Positions 1 to 10,009 of a DNA stretch of 64,000 bases are shown piece by piece; the first letter of the stretch is position 1; every line of letters starts with the position of its first letter. Source of the DNA: Pseudomonas pseudonitroreducens (GTDB lineage Bacteria > Pseudomonadota > Gammaproteobacteria > Pseudomonadales > Pseudomonadaceae); NCBI RefSeq assembly GCF_021603645.1, contig NZ_BQHJ01000006.1, positions 248,001 through 312,000 on the forward strand. Direction: 5' to 3'. Under the pieces are notes generated by a model. The model worked only from the letters and a program-made list of their open reading frames with translations. It was not told where the DNA came from and did no database searches. The translations under genes were made by a program, and so were the position numbers.

Positions 1-1
1 C

Positions 2-655
2 GCGGTGCAGAACCTCGACGTGCTGTTCGCCATCGACCGCGCCGGCCTGGTGGGCGAAGACGGCCCGACCCACGCCGGCAGCTTCGATCTCTCCTACCTG
101 CGCTGCATCCCCGGCATGCTGGTGATGACCCCCAGCGACGAGAACGAACTGCGCAAGCTGCTCACCACCGGCCATCACTTCGAAGGCCCGGCGGCGGTGC
201 GCTACCCGCGCGGCACCGGCCCCAACGCCGCCATCGAGGCCGAACTGGCTCCGGTGGAAATCGGCAAGGGCGTGGTGCGCCGTGAAGGCAAGGCCGGCAA
301 GGTCGCCTTCCTGGTGTTCGGCGTGCAGCTGGCAGAAGCGCTGAAAGTCGCCGAGCAGTTCGACGCCACGGTCGCCGACATGCGCTTCGTCAAGCCGCTG
401 GACGAGCAACTGGTGCGCCAGCTGGCGGCCAGCCACGACCTGCTGGTGACCATCGAGGAAAACTCGGTGATGGGTGGCGCCGGCGCCGCCGTCAGCGAGT
501 TCCTCGCTCGCGAGAACCTGCTGCAGCCGATCCTGCACCTGGGCCTGCCGGACTACTACGTCGAGCACGCCAAGCCCGCGCAGATGCTGGCCGAATGCGG
601 CCTGGACGAGGCCGGCATCCGGCTGGCGGTCGAGCAGCGCCTGAACCTGCTGTAA
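2..655 (+). CDS. dxs: 1-deoxy-D-xylulose-5-phosphate synthase, C-terminal part (cut by window edge)
   Basis: This is the end of a transketolase-like enzyme that condenses pyruvate and glyceraldehyde 3-phosphate to DXP, the first step of the MEP isoprenoid pathway and a precursor of thiamine and pyridoxal. The reading frame is open to the left edge, so the N-terminal thiamine-diphosphate domain lies outside the window. About 217 residues are visible: the end of the pyrimidine-binding domain ([17 protein letters not shown], the typical DXS stretch) and the C-terminal domain ([16 protein letters not shown]). The GTG at 5 is an internal valine and not a start. The gene converges on the ackA end of the eut cluster. 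Confidence 0.96.
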   Translation, partial: AVQNLDVLFAIDRAGLVGEDGPTHAGSFDLSYLRCIPGMLVMTPSDENELRKLLTTGHHFEGPAAVRYPRGTGPNAAIEAELAPVEIGKGVVRREGKAGKVAFLVFGVQLAEALKVAEQFDATVADMRFVKPLDEQLVRQLAASHDLLVTIEENSVMGGAGAAVSEFLARENLLQPILHLGLPDYYVEHAKPAQMLAECGLDEAGIRLAVEQRLNLL

Positions 656-712
656 GCCAGCGCCGGCAAGCGGCGCTGGCCGCGCCTGATGCTCCTCAGC
701 CGAGGAGCATCA
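656..712. terminator. Two adjacent hairpins between convergent dxs and ackA
   Basis: GCCAGCGCC (656-664) pairs perfectly with GGCGCTGGC (672-680) right after the dxs stop. TGATGCTCCT (687-696) pairs with AGGAGCATCA (703-712) and overlaps the ackA stop codon. Neither is followed by a long T run, so intrinsic termination is plausible but not certain. Confidence 0.45.
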
Positions 713-1880
713 GCGTATCCATGGCGATCATTTCCTCCTCGGCAGTCGGAATCACCAGTACGCGGTGGCTGCCTGCCGCGTGGATGTGGTGCCCGCCGTC
801 CGCGCCGCGCACCTCGTTGGCCTGTTCGTCGAGGACGAAGCCCAGCGCACGCAGGTGTGCCACGGTGCGCGAGCGCACCAGCGCGGAGTTTTCACCGATA
901 CCGCCGGTAAAGATCAAGCCGTCGACACGGGGCATGGCGCAGCTCATTGCCGCCAGCGATTTGGCCAGGCGGTAGCAGAACACTTCGATGGCCAGCGTCG
1001 CGCCTTCATGCCCGTCGGCACGGGCCTGCTCCAGGGTACGCATGTCGTTGGACAATCCGGACAGGCCAAGCAGGCCGCTTTCATGGTTGAGCAGGCGCTC
1101 GACCCGTTCGATCGACCAGCCCAGCGTGCGCATCAGGTGGATGTGCAGATTGGGATCGACGTCGCCGCTACGGGTGCCCATCGCCAGCCCCTCCAGGGGC
1201 GTCATGCCCATGCTGGTATCGCGGCTGTAGCCATCGACGATGGCGCAGGTGGAGCTGCCGTTGCCCAGGTGCGCCGAGAGCCAGCAACTGTCATCGATGG
1301 GCAGTCCGCAGAGCATCGCGGCACGCTGGCTGACGCAGCGATGGCTGGTGCCGTGGAATCCGTAGCGGCGCACGCCATGCTCGCTATACAGCGCATCCGG
1401 CACGGCGTAGCGATAGGCGTGCGCAGGCAATGTCTGGTGGAAAGCAGTATCGAACACGGCGACCTGGGGCAGCGCCGGGAACAACTCCAGTACCGCCTCG
1501 ATACCTGCCAACGCGCCGGGGTTGTGCAGCGGTGCAAGATCGATGGTGGCGCGGATGGTGTCCACCACCGCGCCATCGATCCGGCAGGCGCGGGTGAAAT
1601 GCTCGCCACCATGCACGACGCGGTGGCCGACGCCGTGCAGCTCCCCTCCTGCCGCCAGCCGCGCCAGCGGCAGCAGTCGCCCCAGGGCCTGGGCATGCCC
1701 GGCGTTGGGGATTGCCAGGCACTCTTCGCTGGCCTGTTCGCGTACCCGCAAGAGCGCTTCGGGAGAGCCAAGGCGCTCGGCGATCCCCGAGACGCTGAAC
1801 TGGCTGCGACCCTCCGCGACCAGCGCGAACTTGATGGAAGAGCTGCCACAGTTGATGACAAGGATATTTCGCGTGGACAT
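696..1880 (-). CDS. ackA: Acetate kinase
   Basis: The enzyme interconverts acetyl-phosphate plus ADP and acetate plus ATP. At 394 residues it is full length. It shows the N-terminal phosphate-binding motif [24 protein letters not shown], the family signature around YGFHGTSH, the TRSGDVDP segment and the C-terminal PTAEEEMIA, so the usual Asn, Arg, His and Glu active-site positions are present. An AGGAA Shine-Dalgarno lies 8 nt before the ATG. It is the last gene of the eut strand, 86 bp after eutR. Inference: it turns the acetyl-phosphate made by EutD into ATP, finishing ethanolamine catabolism in the cytosol. Enteric eut operons normally lack a linked ackA. Confidence 0.95.
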   Translation of the reverse strand: MSTRNILVINCGSSSIKFALVAEGRSQFSVSGIAERLGSPEALLRVREQASEECLAIPNAGHAQALGRLLPLARLAAGGELHGVGHRVVHGGEHFTRACRIDGAVVDTIRATIDLAPLHNPGALAGIEAVLELFPALPQVAVFDTAFHQTLPAHAYRYAVPDALYSEHGVRRYGFHGTSHRCVSQRAAMLCGLPIDDSCWLSAHLGNGSSTCAIVDGYSRDTSMGMTPLEGLAMGTRSGDVDPNLHIHLMRTLGWSIERVERLLNHESGLLGLSGLSNDMRTLEQARADGHEGATLAIEVFCYRLAKSLAAMSCAMPRVDGLIFTGGIGENSALVRSRTVAHLRALGFVLDEQANEVRGADGGHHIHAAGSHRVLVIPTAEEEMIAMDTLMLLG

Positions 1881-1966
1881 CGGTGGTTCCTGGATTAAAG
1901 GCGCCCCATCACGCCTGCGGGGCAGGCGCGAGTCGGGCAGAGAGGTGGAAGAGGGAAAACCAGTGG

Positions 1967-3025
1967 CTACCAGGCGCCGCAGAGCCGATCACGCTCGGCA
2001 AGGGTGTGCGAGGGCCGGGTACCGAAATGCATCAGGTAATCGCGGGCGAACTGGCCCATGTGCCAGAAGCCCCAGGCCATGGCAGCGTCCTGCACCGTGT
2101 GGAACGACGAGTACGGGCTGCCCAGTTCGCGGTGCACGGCGTTCAGGCGCACCGCCTTGAGATAGGCGATCGGGCTCCTGCCGATCACGTCCAGGAAGCA
2201 GTTCTGCAATGTGCGCTGGCTGACATGCAGGCGCTGGCAGAGGTCGAGCACGGTTACCGATTCACTGGGGTTGTCGAGCACGTACTCGCGTGCCCGGGAA
2301 ACGACCTGCCGCTTGCGCAGCAGGGTCGCCGAGCACTCCTGGCGAACCACTTCGGCGCCCTGCAACGCCAGCAGCAGGCCCAGCAGCAGTTCGTGACCGA
2401 GCTGCTTGCCGACCGCCGGCGCCGCCATGCTCGCCGGCGCGGCCGCGGCGACCCGCAGCGCCTCGTCGACGAAGGCGCACAGGCGTTGCTTGAGTGCAGG
2501 GTCAATGTGCAGCAGGGTGTTGTCGTCCAGCCGGCTCGCCAGGTTCGGCAGCCCCTGGAATTCCGCCTGTTCCTGCAACAGTTGCTTGTTCACCACCAGG
2601 CCGAGAATGCTGTAGTCGTCCGGAGTGCTCAGCTCGAACTCACGGCCGCCGGGGCGCACCGCGATGGACTGGGTGTCGATCTGCCGCCGGCCGATGTAGC
2701 CGAGGGCCTGAGTGGCGCAGGGAATGCCGAACCAGAAGGCATCCGGCCAGACCATGCAGGACTGGTGCAGTGCGTGGCTGGTGTATTCACGGAAGAACTG
2801 CAGGCCTTTCAGCCAGACTTCGTTCAGTTCGCCCTGGAAGGTACCGGGCTTGAGCTGGTCATACAGTTGCTGCCAGGCCGTGATGTGGCAGGCATGCGCA
2901 TAGACATCCTCGGTGCGGCGCAACCTGACGCTGTCGCTGCGGCCCAGGGGAGCCTCGGAGGATTCGCCGGCCTGTCGCGCCAGCCAGAGGTGGTGCAGAT
3001 CGATATCGCGCTTCTTGTTACACAT
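1967..3025 (-). CDS. eutR: EutR, AraC-family activator of the eut operon
   Basis: This transcription factor activates eut genes in enterics when ethanolamine and adenosylcobalamin are both present. The protein is about 352 residues. The N-terminal part matches EutR very well ([59 protein letters not shown]). The C-terminal AraC double helix-turn-helix includes [19 protein letters not shown] and [18 protein letters not shown]. The ATG at 3025 is preferred because AAGG lies 5 nt upstream; an in-frame start 24 bp earlier has no such site. As in E. coli and Salmonella it is promoter-distal, but here it follows pduT instead of eutK. Confidence 0.95.
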   Translation of the reverse strand: MCNKKRDIDLHHLWLARQAGESSEAPLGRSDSVRLRRTEDVYAHACHITAWQQLYDQLKPGTFQGELNEVWLKGLQFFREYTSHALHQSCMVWPDAFWFGIPCATQALGYIGRRQIDTQSIAVRPGGREFELSTPDDYSILGLVVNKQLLQEQAEFQGLPNLASRLDDNTLLHIDPALKQRLCAFVDEALRVAAAAPASMAAPAVGKQLGHELLLGLLLALQGAEVVRQECSATLLRKRQVVSRAREYVLDNPSESVTVLDLCQRLHVSQRTLQNCFLDVIGRSPIAYLKAVRLNAVHRELGSPYSSFHTVQDAAMAWGFWHMGQFARDYLMHFGTRPSHTLAERDRLCGAW

Positions 3026-3067
3026 GCTTGCCTTGCCACGCCCCCACACGGGGCAACAACGAAATCA

Positions 3068-3081
3068 GGCGTCGAAACGCC
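3068..3081 (-). terminator. UUCG-tetraloop hairpin between pduT and eutR
   Basis: Read on the minus strand, GGCGT-TTCG-ACGCC is followed by a moderately T-rich stretch (TGATTTCGTTGTT). It lies in the 134-bp gap between pduT and eutR and could partly attenuate transcription into eutR or act as a processing site. The stem is short. Confidence 0.3.
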
Positions 3082-3159
3082 AACTTCTCATGCAAGGCAC
3101 AACGTCTCGGACTCACGGGGGGCGACTCTGCGGCCGCCTGACCAGCCTGGGATCTGGCG

Positions 3160-3708
3160 CTAAAGCAGGTGCTGCCACAGATCAATGTGAGGTCTCGGCA
3201 CCGTCATGCTGTGAACCAGCAGGCCCTTTTCCCCAGCGCTCTGCGAGGCGACCCGCACAGCTGTCTCCACATCGGCGACATCCCCGGTCAGCACCAGGTA
3301 GCACTTGCCGCCAATGCCGAAGGCCATGTGCACCCGCACCAGCACCACATTGGCCGCCTTGACGGCCGCATCGGCGGCCTCGATGCAGGCCGCCACACTG
3401 AAGGTTTCCACCACGCCCAGCGCCTGCGTGCGCTCGACCTGGGTGACGCCGCTGATCGCCGGCAGCACCGACTCGTGGATGTTCGGCAGGACAAAGCGGT
3501 CGACCAGCATGTGGCCACCCGCTTCCTCGCCAGTCGCCACGGCCTGTTGCACCGCGGCGATCTGCCCGCCGACCATGGCGATGTACTTGCCGGGGCAGAT
3601 GGTCTTGGCCGAGAGCAATTGCACATCGGCGCTCTTGAGCATCAGGTCGGCAACCTGGACGCCGCGGGCGATGCTGGTCAGTTCGATCAAGCCGATGGCG
3701 TGGTGCAT
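3160..3708 (-). CDS. pduT: PduT-type tandem-BMC shell protein with Fe-S ligand
   Basis: This BMC-T shell protein has 182 residues and two fused BMC domains, roughly residues 2-90 and 92-182, each opening with the typical motif ([13 protein letters not shown] and [12 protein letters not shown]). In Salmonella PduT a [4Fe-4S] cluster sits in the trimer pore on Cys38. Here the same KTICPGK motif puts Cys at residue 38, so the cluster is expected. The inferred role is passing electrons across the shell. The start overlaps the end of pduS by 22 nt, implying translational coupling. The protein is PduT-like throughout and distinct from EutL and EutS, so it is an addition to the usual Eut shell set. 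Confidence 0.93.
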   Translation of the reverse strand: MHHAIGLIELTSIARGVQVADLMLKSADVQLLSAKTICPGKYIAMVGGQIAAVQQAVATGEEAGGHMLVDRFVLPNIHESVLPAISGVTQVERTQALGVVETFSVAACIEAADAAVKAANVVLVRVHMAFGIGGKCYLVLTGDVADVETAVRVASQSAGEKGLLVHSMTVPRPHIDLWQHLL

Positions 3709-5078
3709 GGCGGCACTCCTGTGAGACTCGGTTCGGTGGCATGGGCAACCAGGCGTATGACGTCGGCGCCGACTTCGGCCACCCGTCCGTCGATGCTGGC
3801 GTGCAGCGGGACGCCCAGTTGGCCGTCGGGCAGCGTGGCGATGCATTCGCCCAGGCGTACCTGCTGCCCGGCCACGACGCAGGGCTGCGCGGCGGCGCCG
3901 ATGTGCTGGCGCAGAGGCAGGCTGACTTCACGCGGGGCATGGGCGGCAGCGCGCATGGGCGCCTTGTGATTGAACGGTTTCAGTTCCAGCCGAGAGATCA
4001 ACCGGCTGACCGGCAACAAGCGGTACTCGGCCATGGGGTCGGCATCGCGCAACGTGCCTTCGTAGCGAGCACCTTCGGCGCGCAGGCGCGCCTTGAGCGC
4101 CTGGTTCAGGCGCATCGGCGAGATTTCCACCGGGCAGGCGTAGGCCTCGCAGATGCCGCACTCCGAACAGGTCAGTGCCGAGAGCAGCACGCTGGGCTGG
4201 GCCAGGTGCTGGTAGTTGGTCGCGCGCACGATCAGGTGCGGCGGCAGTTCATGGCCGATCAGGTGCCGCGGGCACAACTCGGTGCACAGGGTGCATTGCT
4301 CGCAGACGCTGCGCGCCATGCTCAGGACGGTGCTCATGCTCTGCCGTCGACGGCGCACCAGCAGGTGATCGTCCGGCAGTACGAGCAGGCCACCGGTGGT
4401 CTTGGTCACCGGCTCGTCCAGATCGTCCACCAGGCGTCCCATCATCGGCCCGCCATTGATGTAGGCCGGGTTGGCCACGCTCGGCCCGCCCGCCAGCGCC
4501 AGGGCTTCGCGCAGCGGCGTGCCCAGCGGCAGGCTGACGGTCAGTGGTTCGCCAACCGCGCCATTCACCGTCAGCGTGCGGTGGGTTACCGGTTGCTCCA
4601 GCTCCACCGCGCGCGCGACGTTGATCAGGGTCTGCACGTTGCTCACCACCACGCCGATGGACAGCGGCAGTTGTGCGGGCGGTACGCGCCTGCCAGTGGC
4701 CAGCCAGATGGTGATGACCTCATCGCCGGCCGGGTAGATGTCCGGCAGGATGTGCAGGCGCACGCGCTCGGGGAGCAAGGGGGTCAGACGATCGATGGCG
4801 GCCTGGTACTTCGCCTTGAGCGCGATGATGCCCTGCGCGGCACCCGTGGCAGCCATGCCATAGAGCAAGCCCTTGAGCAGCCACTCGGCCTGCTCGTCGG
4901 CCATCTGCTGGTCGACCTTGAGCAGTGGCTCGCATTCGGCGCCGTTGACCAGGTAGATCTCGGCTTCGGCGTTGAGCTTGACGTGGGTCGGGAAGCCGGC
5001 GCCGCCGGCCCCCACCACGCCCGCCTCGAATACCCGGCGGCGGATCTCCTCGCGCCCCGGGCTGCGGATGTCGATCAT
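3687..5078 (-). CDS. pduS: PduS-type cobalamin reductase (RnfC-like flavin/Fe-S protein)
   Basis: In propanediol microcompartments PduS reduces cob(III)/cob(II)alamin for the adenosyltransferase. This 463-residue copy has the RnfC/Nqo1-like N-terminal nucleotide and flavin region ([16 protein letters not shown], residues 21-35), a SLBB-like middle, and two Fe-S motifs: Cys259/262/265/269 ([12 protein letters not shown]) and Cys304/307/310/315 ([13 protein letters not shown]). The C-terminal 60 residues look like a lipoyl/RnfC barrel. The start ATGA overlaps the eutK stop by 4 nt, and the end overlaps pduT. Enteric eut operons lack this gene. Inferred role: supplying reduced cobalamin to EutT, or recycling NADH electrons out through PduT. 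Confidence 0.93.
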   Translation of the reverse strand: MIDIRSPGREEIRRRVFEAGVVGAGGAGFPTHVKLNAEAEIYLVNGAECEPLLKVDQQMADEQAEWLLKGLLYGMAATGAAQGIIALKAKYQAAIDRLTPLLPERVRLHILPDIYPAGDEVITIWLATGRRVPPAQLPLSIGVVVSNVQTLINVARAVELEQPVTHRTLTVNGAVGEPLTVSLPLGTPLREALALAGGPSVANPAYINGGPMMGRLVDDLDEPVTKTTGGLLVLPDDHLLVRRRRQSMSTVLSMARSVCEQCTLCTELCPRHLIGHELPPHLIVRATNYQHLAQPSVLLSALTCSECGICEAYACPVEISPMRLNQALKARLRAEGARYEGTLRDADPMAEYRLLPVSRLISRLELKPFNHKAPMRAAAHAPREVSLPLRQHIGAAAQPCVVAGQQVRLGECIATLPDGQLGVPLHASIDGRVAEVGADVIRLVAHATEPSLTGVPPCTTPSA

Positions 5079-5626
5079 GCGCTGGCGCCCCCCGCTCGCC
5101 GGTAACGGCTACCGCGCTTGCGCAGGCGCCCCTCGTCACACAGCCGATCCAGCAAGGCGCGCGCGGTCTCCACCGGTACGTCGAAGGCCGCCGATACTTC
5201 ACTGGCGCTGCAGCCCTGGCGGTTGCGCGCGAGCAACGCCAGCAGCGCCTCGACCGGCACATCGACAGTCGGCAACGAAGGGCGCTCAGCTACCGGCGAC
5301 ATCGCCTCGGCGACGGCCATCGGCGCACGCGGCGCTTTCGGCGGCTCCGGCGCCAGCAGGCGAGTCACCAGCTCGGCGGTGTCGTCTTCCGGCCGGCCAA
5401 TCTCCTTGCGGCTGACCAGCGCCCCTGCCCGCAGCGCCACTGCCGCACCGGCATCCAGCGCGGCCCGGCAGGCGGCGAGGTCTCCTTCCACCACCAGGCT
5501 GACCAGCGCCGGGTTGGTGATGGTCTGGCGCAGCAGCCGTACCGAGGCCGACTTGAGCATGGCATCGGCGGCTTCGATGCCGATGACCAGCCCCCGGACC
5601 TCCAGTAAACCGATGGCATTGAGCAT
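5075..5626 (-). CDS. eutK: EutK, BMC shell protein with C-terminal helix-turn-helix domain
   Basis: EutK is a minor shell protein of the ethanolamine microcompartment. The protein has 183 residues. Residues 1-90 form a BMC domain (NAIGLLEVRGLVIGIEAADAML, VVEGDLAACRAALDAG, SRKEIGRPEDD). A proline/alanine linker follows, then a winged-helix-like domain at about 125-178 (LLARNRQGCSASEVSAAF, ALLDRLCDEGRLRKRGSRYR), matching E. coli EutK, whose C-terminal domain is proposed to bind nucleic acid. A strong Shine-Dalgarno (GGAGGT) precedes the ATG. It lies 13 nt after eutL and overlaps pduS by 4 nt. Confidence 0.95.
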   Translation of the reverse strand: MLNAIGLLEVRGLVIGIEAADAMLKSASVRLLRQTITNPALVSLVVEGDLAACRAALDAGAAVALRAGALVSRKEIGRPEDDTAELVTRLLAPEPPKAPRAPMAVAEAMSPVAERPSLPTVDVPVEALLALLARNRQGCSASEVSAAFDVPVETARALLDRLCDEGRLRKRGSRYRRAGGASA

Positions 5627-5639
5627 GAGCTTTACCTCC

Positions 5640-6299
5640 TCAGCGTAACTGGATCGGTTGCCGCGCCACGTCCAGCACCGCCTCGCGGAACGCGTTGCAG
5701 GCGGCCAGGCAGGCGGCCTGGCTGCCGCTCAGGAACGCGGCCGAGTAGTTGGTCTCGGAGGGCGGCGGCACGTAGGTCACCAGTTGCACATCGGCGGCCT
5801 TGAGCGCGGCATCGATACCGAAGGTGGCTTCCAGCGGCGGGGCGACCAGGTAGGCGATAGGGTCGCCTTCGCTGATCCCGGCGGTCTGTGCCAGGTAGCT
5901 GCCAGTACGCGATACCACGTGGGCGAGGAAGGCAATGCTTTGCGCCTCGTTGGCCCAGCGGAATGCCGGGCCGTTTTCGATGGTGGCAACCATCGAGTCG
6001 AGGCCGGCGCGCACCTCGGCCGGGTTCGGCCCGCCCAGCATGATCAACACCTCACCGGCGGTGGGCGACGGGCCATTGGCAGCGCCGGCATAGAGCGAGC
6101 GGCCATACACCACCTGGACCAGGGCCTGTTTGGTGGCCTCGTCGGCGGCGATGTAGGCGACATCGTCGGAGTCGACGCTGATCAGCCCGAGGCTGCGGAT
6201 ATCGTCGGGGAGTTTCAGCTCGCGACGGAAATCGTCCTGCAGCGAAGCGATCAGGCGCATCGCGGTAACGCTGGGTTTGATCGGATCAAGGATGCTCAT
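5640..6299 (-). CDS. eutL: EutL, BMC-T shell trimer protein
   Basis: EutL is a tandem-BMC trimer of the Eut shell whose pore is thought to be gated and to pass substrate or cofactor. At 219 residues it is the family length and matches throughout: [65 protein letters not shown], and [18 protein letters not shown] opening the second repeat. Spacing to eutC and eutK is 13 nt on each side. Nothing is missing or truncated. Confidence 0.97.
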   Translation of the reverse strand: MSILDPIKPSVTAMRLIASLQDDFRRELKLPDDIRSLGLISVDSDDVAYIAADEATKQALVQVVYGRSLYAGAANGPSPTAGEVLIMLGGPNPAEVRAGLDSMVATIENGPAFRWANEAQSIAFLAHVVSRTGSYLAQTAGISEGDPIAYLVAPPLEATFGIDAALKAADVQLVTYVPPPSETNYSAAFLSGSQAACLAACNAFREAVLDVARQPIQLR

Positions 6300-6312
6300 C
6301 AGGATTACTCTC

Positions 6313-7194
6313 TCAACGATTCAGGGCGATACCGGAGGCTTTCTTCTCCAGCATCCGCTTGGCCAGGTCGACGATGACCGCCGCCGCTTCCACCGGCGGG
6401 GTGCCGCCACGGTGGATGTTGGAGATGCAGGTGCGGTCGGCTTCCACCGTGCCGGCCAGGGTCGGCTTGTACACGGCGTAGCAGGACAGGCTTTCCGACT
6501 GCCCAAGGCCCGGACGCTCGCCCACCAGCAGGATCACCACCTGGGCGCCGAGCAGCTCGCCGATCTGGTCCTCGACCTTGACGCGGCCGTAGCGCACGAA
6601 GAACGGCGTGCCGACATCCAGCCCGGCGCTCTTCAGGCCCTGCAGCAGCGGCGGAAGGATTTCGTCGAAGTTCACCGTCACCGCATCGGTGGACAGGCCA
6701 TCGGAAATCACCACCTGGACCTGCGGGTTCTTCTTGCACTCCGCCAGCAGCGTGGCCACGGCCTTCTCGCCCAGGCGACGGCCCATGTCCGGGCGGGTCA
6801 GGTACTGGTCCTTGGACTCCACTTCCGATTGCACTTCCAGCAGGCCCTGCTGCTTCACCCAATCGGCGGACACCTCCTTGAGCACGGTGTCCTTGGAGCG
6901 CGAGTGGTCCGCCAGGAAGCGCAACAGCGCCTGCGTGCGCGGACGCACACCGGCGCGCCCAAGGCAGACGCGCGCGGCGGTGGACTTGCGGAATTCCTGG
7001 AGCACTTCCGGGCGCTGCGCGTTGTCGATGCCGATCCACTGGCGGGCCTCGGCCGAGCCCAGGTCCCAGGAGCACAGGCCATCCTCGACGCCCGCCTGCA
7101 CGCTCACCGGCTCCGCCTGGGGTGCATTGGCCGGGCGTCCCTTGAGTTCGTTCAGCACGGAGCGAACGATGTCCTCGATCTGCTGCTGATGCAT
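6313..7194 (-). CDS. eutC: Ethanolamine ammonia-lyase small subunit
   Basis: With EutB it forms the adenosylcobalamin-dependent lyase that converts ethanolamine to acetaldehyde and ammonia. The protein has 293 residues. The first 20 residues ([19 protein letters not shown]) are an amphipathic helix of the kind that targets EutC into the microcompartment. The core carries EutC motifs such as [57 protein letters not shown] and [20 protein letters not shown]. It follows eutB after 13 nt. Confidence 0.97.
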   Translation of the reverse strand: MHQQQIEDIVRSVLNELKGRPANAPQAEPVSVQAGVEDGLCSWDLGSAEARQWIGIDNAQRPEVLQEFRKSTAARVCLGRAGVRPRTQALLRFLADHSRSKDTVLKEVSADWVKQQGLLEVQSEVESKDQYLTRPDMGRRLGEKAVATLLAECKKNPQVQVVISDGLSTDAVTVNFDEILPPLLQGLKSAGLDVGTPFFVRYGRVKVEDQIGELLGAQVVILLVGERPGLGQSESLSCYAVYKPTLAGTVEADRTCISNIHRGGTPPVEAAAVIVDLAKRMLEKKASGIALNR

Positions 7195-7207
7195 GTCAGT
7201 TCACCTA

Positions 7208-8569
7208 TTAGAAGAAAATGGAGGGATCGCCCGCGCGCGGGGTCAGCCGGCCGTTGTGCATCAGCCCCATGCGCTCGAGCCACTGCTCGAACTCCGGTGC
7301 CGGGCGCAGGCCGAGCAGCTGGCGGATGGTGGCGGTGTCGTGGAAGGCGCTGGTCTGGTAATTGAGCATGATGTCGTCGCCCATCGGCATGCCGATGATG
7401 AAGTTGCAGCCGGCGGTGGCGAGCAGGATCATCAGGTTCTCGTTGGAGTTCTGGTCGGCATCGGCGTGGTTGGTGTAGCAGCAGTCGACGCCCATGGAGA
7501 GGCCGCTGAGCTTGCCCATGAAATGGTCTTCGAGGCCGGCGCGGATGATCTGGCGATCGTTGTAGAGGTACTCCGGGCCGATGAAGCCGACCACGGTGTT
7601 GACCATGAACGGGTCGTAGTGCCGGGCCAGGCCGTAGTTGCGCGCTTCCATGGTCAACTGGTCGGCACCGAAGTGCGCACCGGCGGAGAGCGCCGAGCCC
7701 TGGCCGGTTTCGAAGTACAGGCAGTTGCTGCCGGCGATGCGGTTGTACTCGGCGCCCACGGCACGAGCCTCGTCGAGCATGGCCAGTTCCACGCCAAACT
7801 CGCGCAGGCCCTTCTCGCTGCCGCAGATGCTCTGGAAGATCAACCCGCCCGGCGCGCCGCGGCGGATCGCCTCGACCTGGGTGGTGACGTGGGCCAGCAC
7901 GCAGCCCTGGGTCGGGATGTCGAACTTGTCGATGGCCTCGTAGACGGTGTTGAGTACACGGGTGGTGTTCTCGACGTTGTCGGTCACCGGGTTGACCCCG
8001 ATCACCGCATCGCCGATGCCGTAGGACAGGCCTTCGTACATCTGCGCGGCGATGCTCTTCACGTCATCGCGGGTGTCGTTGGGCTGCAGGCGGGCGCTGA
8101 AGTGTCCCGGCAGGCCGATGGTGTTGTTCGCGCGCTTGACCACCGGGATCTTCTTCGCGCCGTAGATCAGGTCGGTGTTGGAACAGATCTTCGCCACCGC
8201 CGCGACCACTTCGGAGCTCAGGCCCTTGCGCAGGAAGGCGATGGCATCGGTGTCGGTGCTGTCGGCGAGGATGTATTCGCGCAGCTCGCCGATGCTCCAG
8301 TTGGCGACACGGGCATAGGCGGTTTCATTGATGCCGTCCTGGATCAGGCGCGTGACGCAGTCTTCCTCGTAGGGAATCACCGGGTTCATGCGGATATCAG
8401 CAACGGTCAGCTCCGACAGTACCTGCTTGGCCGCCACGCGTTCCTGGGCGGTACTGGCGGCGACACCGGCAAGGATGTCGCCCGAGCGCGGTTCGTTGGC
8501 CTTGGCCAGAACCTCCTTGACGCTGCCGAACTGGTAGATCTTGCCGAACAACTGGGTCTTGAGTTTCAT
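7208..8569 (-). CDS. eutB: Ethanolamine ammonia-lyase large subunit
   Basis: This catalytic TIM-barrel subunit of ethanolamine ammonia-lyase binds ethanolamine and, with EutC, AdoCbl. It is 453 residues and full length, with the characteristic stretches IRMNPVIPYEEDCVTRLI, GLPGHFSARLQPNDTRDDV, LIFQSICGSEKG, CLYFETGQGSALSAGAHFGA and GVDCCYTNHADADQNSNENL. It sits between the reactivase eutA (22 nt upstream) and eutC, the order used by essentially all eut operons. Confidence 0.98.
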   Translation of the reverse strand: MKLKTQLFGKIYQFGSVKEVLAKANEPRSGDILAGVAASTAQERVAAKQVLSELTVADIRMNPVIPYEEDCVTRLIQDGINETAYARVANWSIGELREYILADSTDTDAIAFLRKGLSSEVVAAVAKICSNTDLIYGAKKIPVVKRANNTIGLPGHFSARLQPNDTRDDVKSIAAQMYEGLSYGIGDAVIGVNPVTDNVENTTRVLNTVYEAIDKFDIPTQGCVLAHVTTQVEAIRRGAPGGLIFQSICGSEKGLREFGVELAMLDEARAVGAEYNRIAGSNCLYFETGQGSALSAGAHFGADQLTMEARNYGLARHYDPFMVNTVVGFIGPEYLYNDRQIIRAGLEDHFMGKLSGLSMGVDCCYTNHADADQNSNENLMILLATAGCNFIIGMPMGDDIMLNYQTSAFHDTATIRQLLGLRPAPEFEQWLERMGLMHNGRLTPRAGDPSIFF

Positions 8570-8591
8570 CGCACTGCCTCAATCAGAAAGC

Positions 8592-9998
8592 TCAGGAAGG
8601 GAAAGCCAGGGACTTGACGGTGACCGGGAGGATCTCGCCGTCGAAGATCGGGCTGCCGATATCGATGTAATCGCCATCGCTGGTCGCCACTTCGTCGATC
8701 ACTGCCAGGGCGCGTCCGGCCAGGTGCGGCTGCAGCAACATGCCGAGCGCCTTGCCAAGGTCCTGGCTGGCGACGACCAGCAATGGATAGGGGTTGGGAT
8801 AGCGCCGCTGGAACTCGGCGAGCTGCTCCACGCAGCGCTGCAGGGCCTGGTAGGCCACCGGCAGGTCGGCCGGGAGCGCCAGGGCGTAAAGGTCTTCGCC
8901 GGCGCGCAGGTCCATCTGCTGCAGGCGTGCAAGCCAGGCATCGACCGCGGTCCGGCCGGCCATGCCATGCACGACCGGCACGTTGCGCAGCGGCAGTTGC
9001 AGGTCGCGCAGCCAGATGGTGCTGCCCGACAGCGACAGGCTGTGGGCGCCCGCGCCAATCACCGTGGCGCGCACCGTCTGGCTCGGCTCGCGCATGGGCA
9101 GCCCGGCGAATCCGGCATCCTCGCGCAGCGCCGTCGCCAGCAGCGGGCCGATGTCGCCGAAGCGCAATGCAGCCTCGCCACGGTCCTGGTAGTAGCACTG
9201 GCCGACGCCGCCGGAGAGAGTGACCGCGTACAACGGCATCAGCGGCGGCAACGGCTCGGTCATCAGCAGTTGCCGGGCCAGCGGCGACAGGTCGCCGTCG
9301 ATCACCTCGAACAACAACCGCGCCATGCGCTGCGCCACCCTGCGCAACTGCTCGATGGACAGCCCCCGGCCTTCGTCGACGTGGCCGAAGAGTTCCTCGC
9401 AGATGGCCCGAGCCGGTGCGTGCAGGTGCTTGATCTGCCCGTTCGCCTCGACTTCCACCAGGTGGCCGCCGACATTCAGGCAGGCCGATGCCACCACCCG
9501 TCCCGCTTCGAACAACGCATAGTTGGCGGTGCCGCCGCCGATATCGATGTTCAGCACGCGACCGGCCGTGGCGCTGGATAGCTCGGCGGCGCCCGCTCCG
9601 CGCCCGGCGATGACCGATTCCAGGTGCGGGCCGGCACTGGCCACGACGAAATCGCCGAGCCGTTCGGCCAGTTTCAGGACTGCCGGGCGCGCATTGCGCG
9701 CCTTGGAGGTTTCGCCGGTGATGATGATCGCGCCGGACTCGATATCCTCCGGCGAGAGCCCGGCAGCACGGTATTGGCCGAGGATGAAGGCGAGCAGTTC
9801 CTCCTCGCGCAGGTGCCCTTCGAAATCGATCGGGGTGAAGGTCACCGGGCTCTCGTAGGTGACCTCCCGCGAGGCGAACTCGTAGTGCGGAACCTGCGAC
9901 AGCGAGGCGCGGTTGACCAGCACCAGGCGGGAGAAGATCACCTGCGTGGTGGTGGTGCCGATGTCGATGCCGACGCTGCGCAACTCCTTCCTGCTCAT
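8592..9998 (-). CDS. eutA: EutA, reactivating factor for ethanolamine ammonia-lyase
   Basis: EutA exchanges damaged cobalamin for fresh AdoCbl in the inactivated EutBC enzyme, using ATP. The protein has 468 residues and is an actin/Hsp70-fold ATPase: phosphate-1 loop SVGIDIGTTTTQVIFS near the N-terminus, a second phosphate motif NIDIGGGTANYALF around 170, and ALSGGV-like TLSGGVGQCYYQDRG further on. It follows eutH after 11 nt and precedes eutB. Confidence 0.96.
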   Translation of the reverse strand: MSRKELRSVGIDIGTTTTQVIFSRLVLVNRASLSQVPHYEFASREVTYESPVTFTPIDFEGHLREEELLAFILGQYRAAGLSPEDIESGAIIITGETSKARNARPAVLKLAERLGDFVVASAGPHLESVIAGRGAGAAELSSATAGRVLNIDIGGGTANYALFEAGRVVASACLNVGGHLVEVEANGQIKHLHAPARAICEELFGHVDEGRGLSIEQLRRVAQRMARLLFEVIDGDLSPLARQLLMTEPLPPLMPLYAVTLSGGVGQCYYQDRGEAALRFGDIGPLLATALREDAGFAGLPMREPSQTVRATVIGAGAHSLSLSGSTIWLRDLQLPLRNVPVVHGMAGRTAVDAWLARLQQMDLRAGEDLYALALPADLPVAYQALQRCVEQLAEFQRRYPNPYPLLVVASQDLGKALGMLLQPHLAGRALAVIDEVATSDGDYIDIGSPIFDGEILPVTVKSLAFPS

Positions 9999-10009
9999 CG
10001 CCGCGCCTC

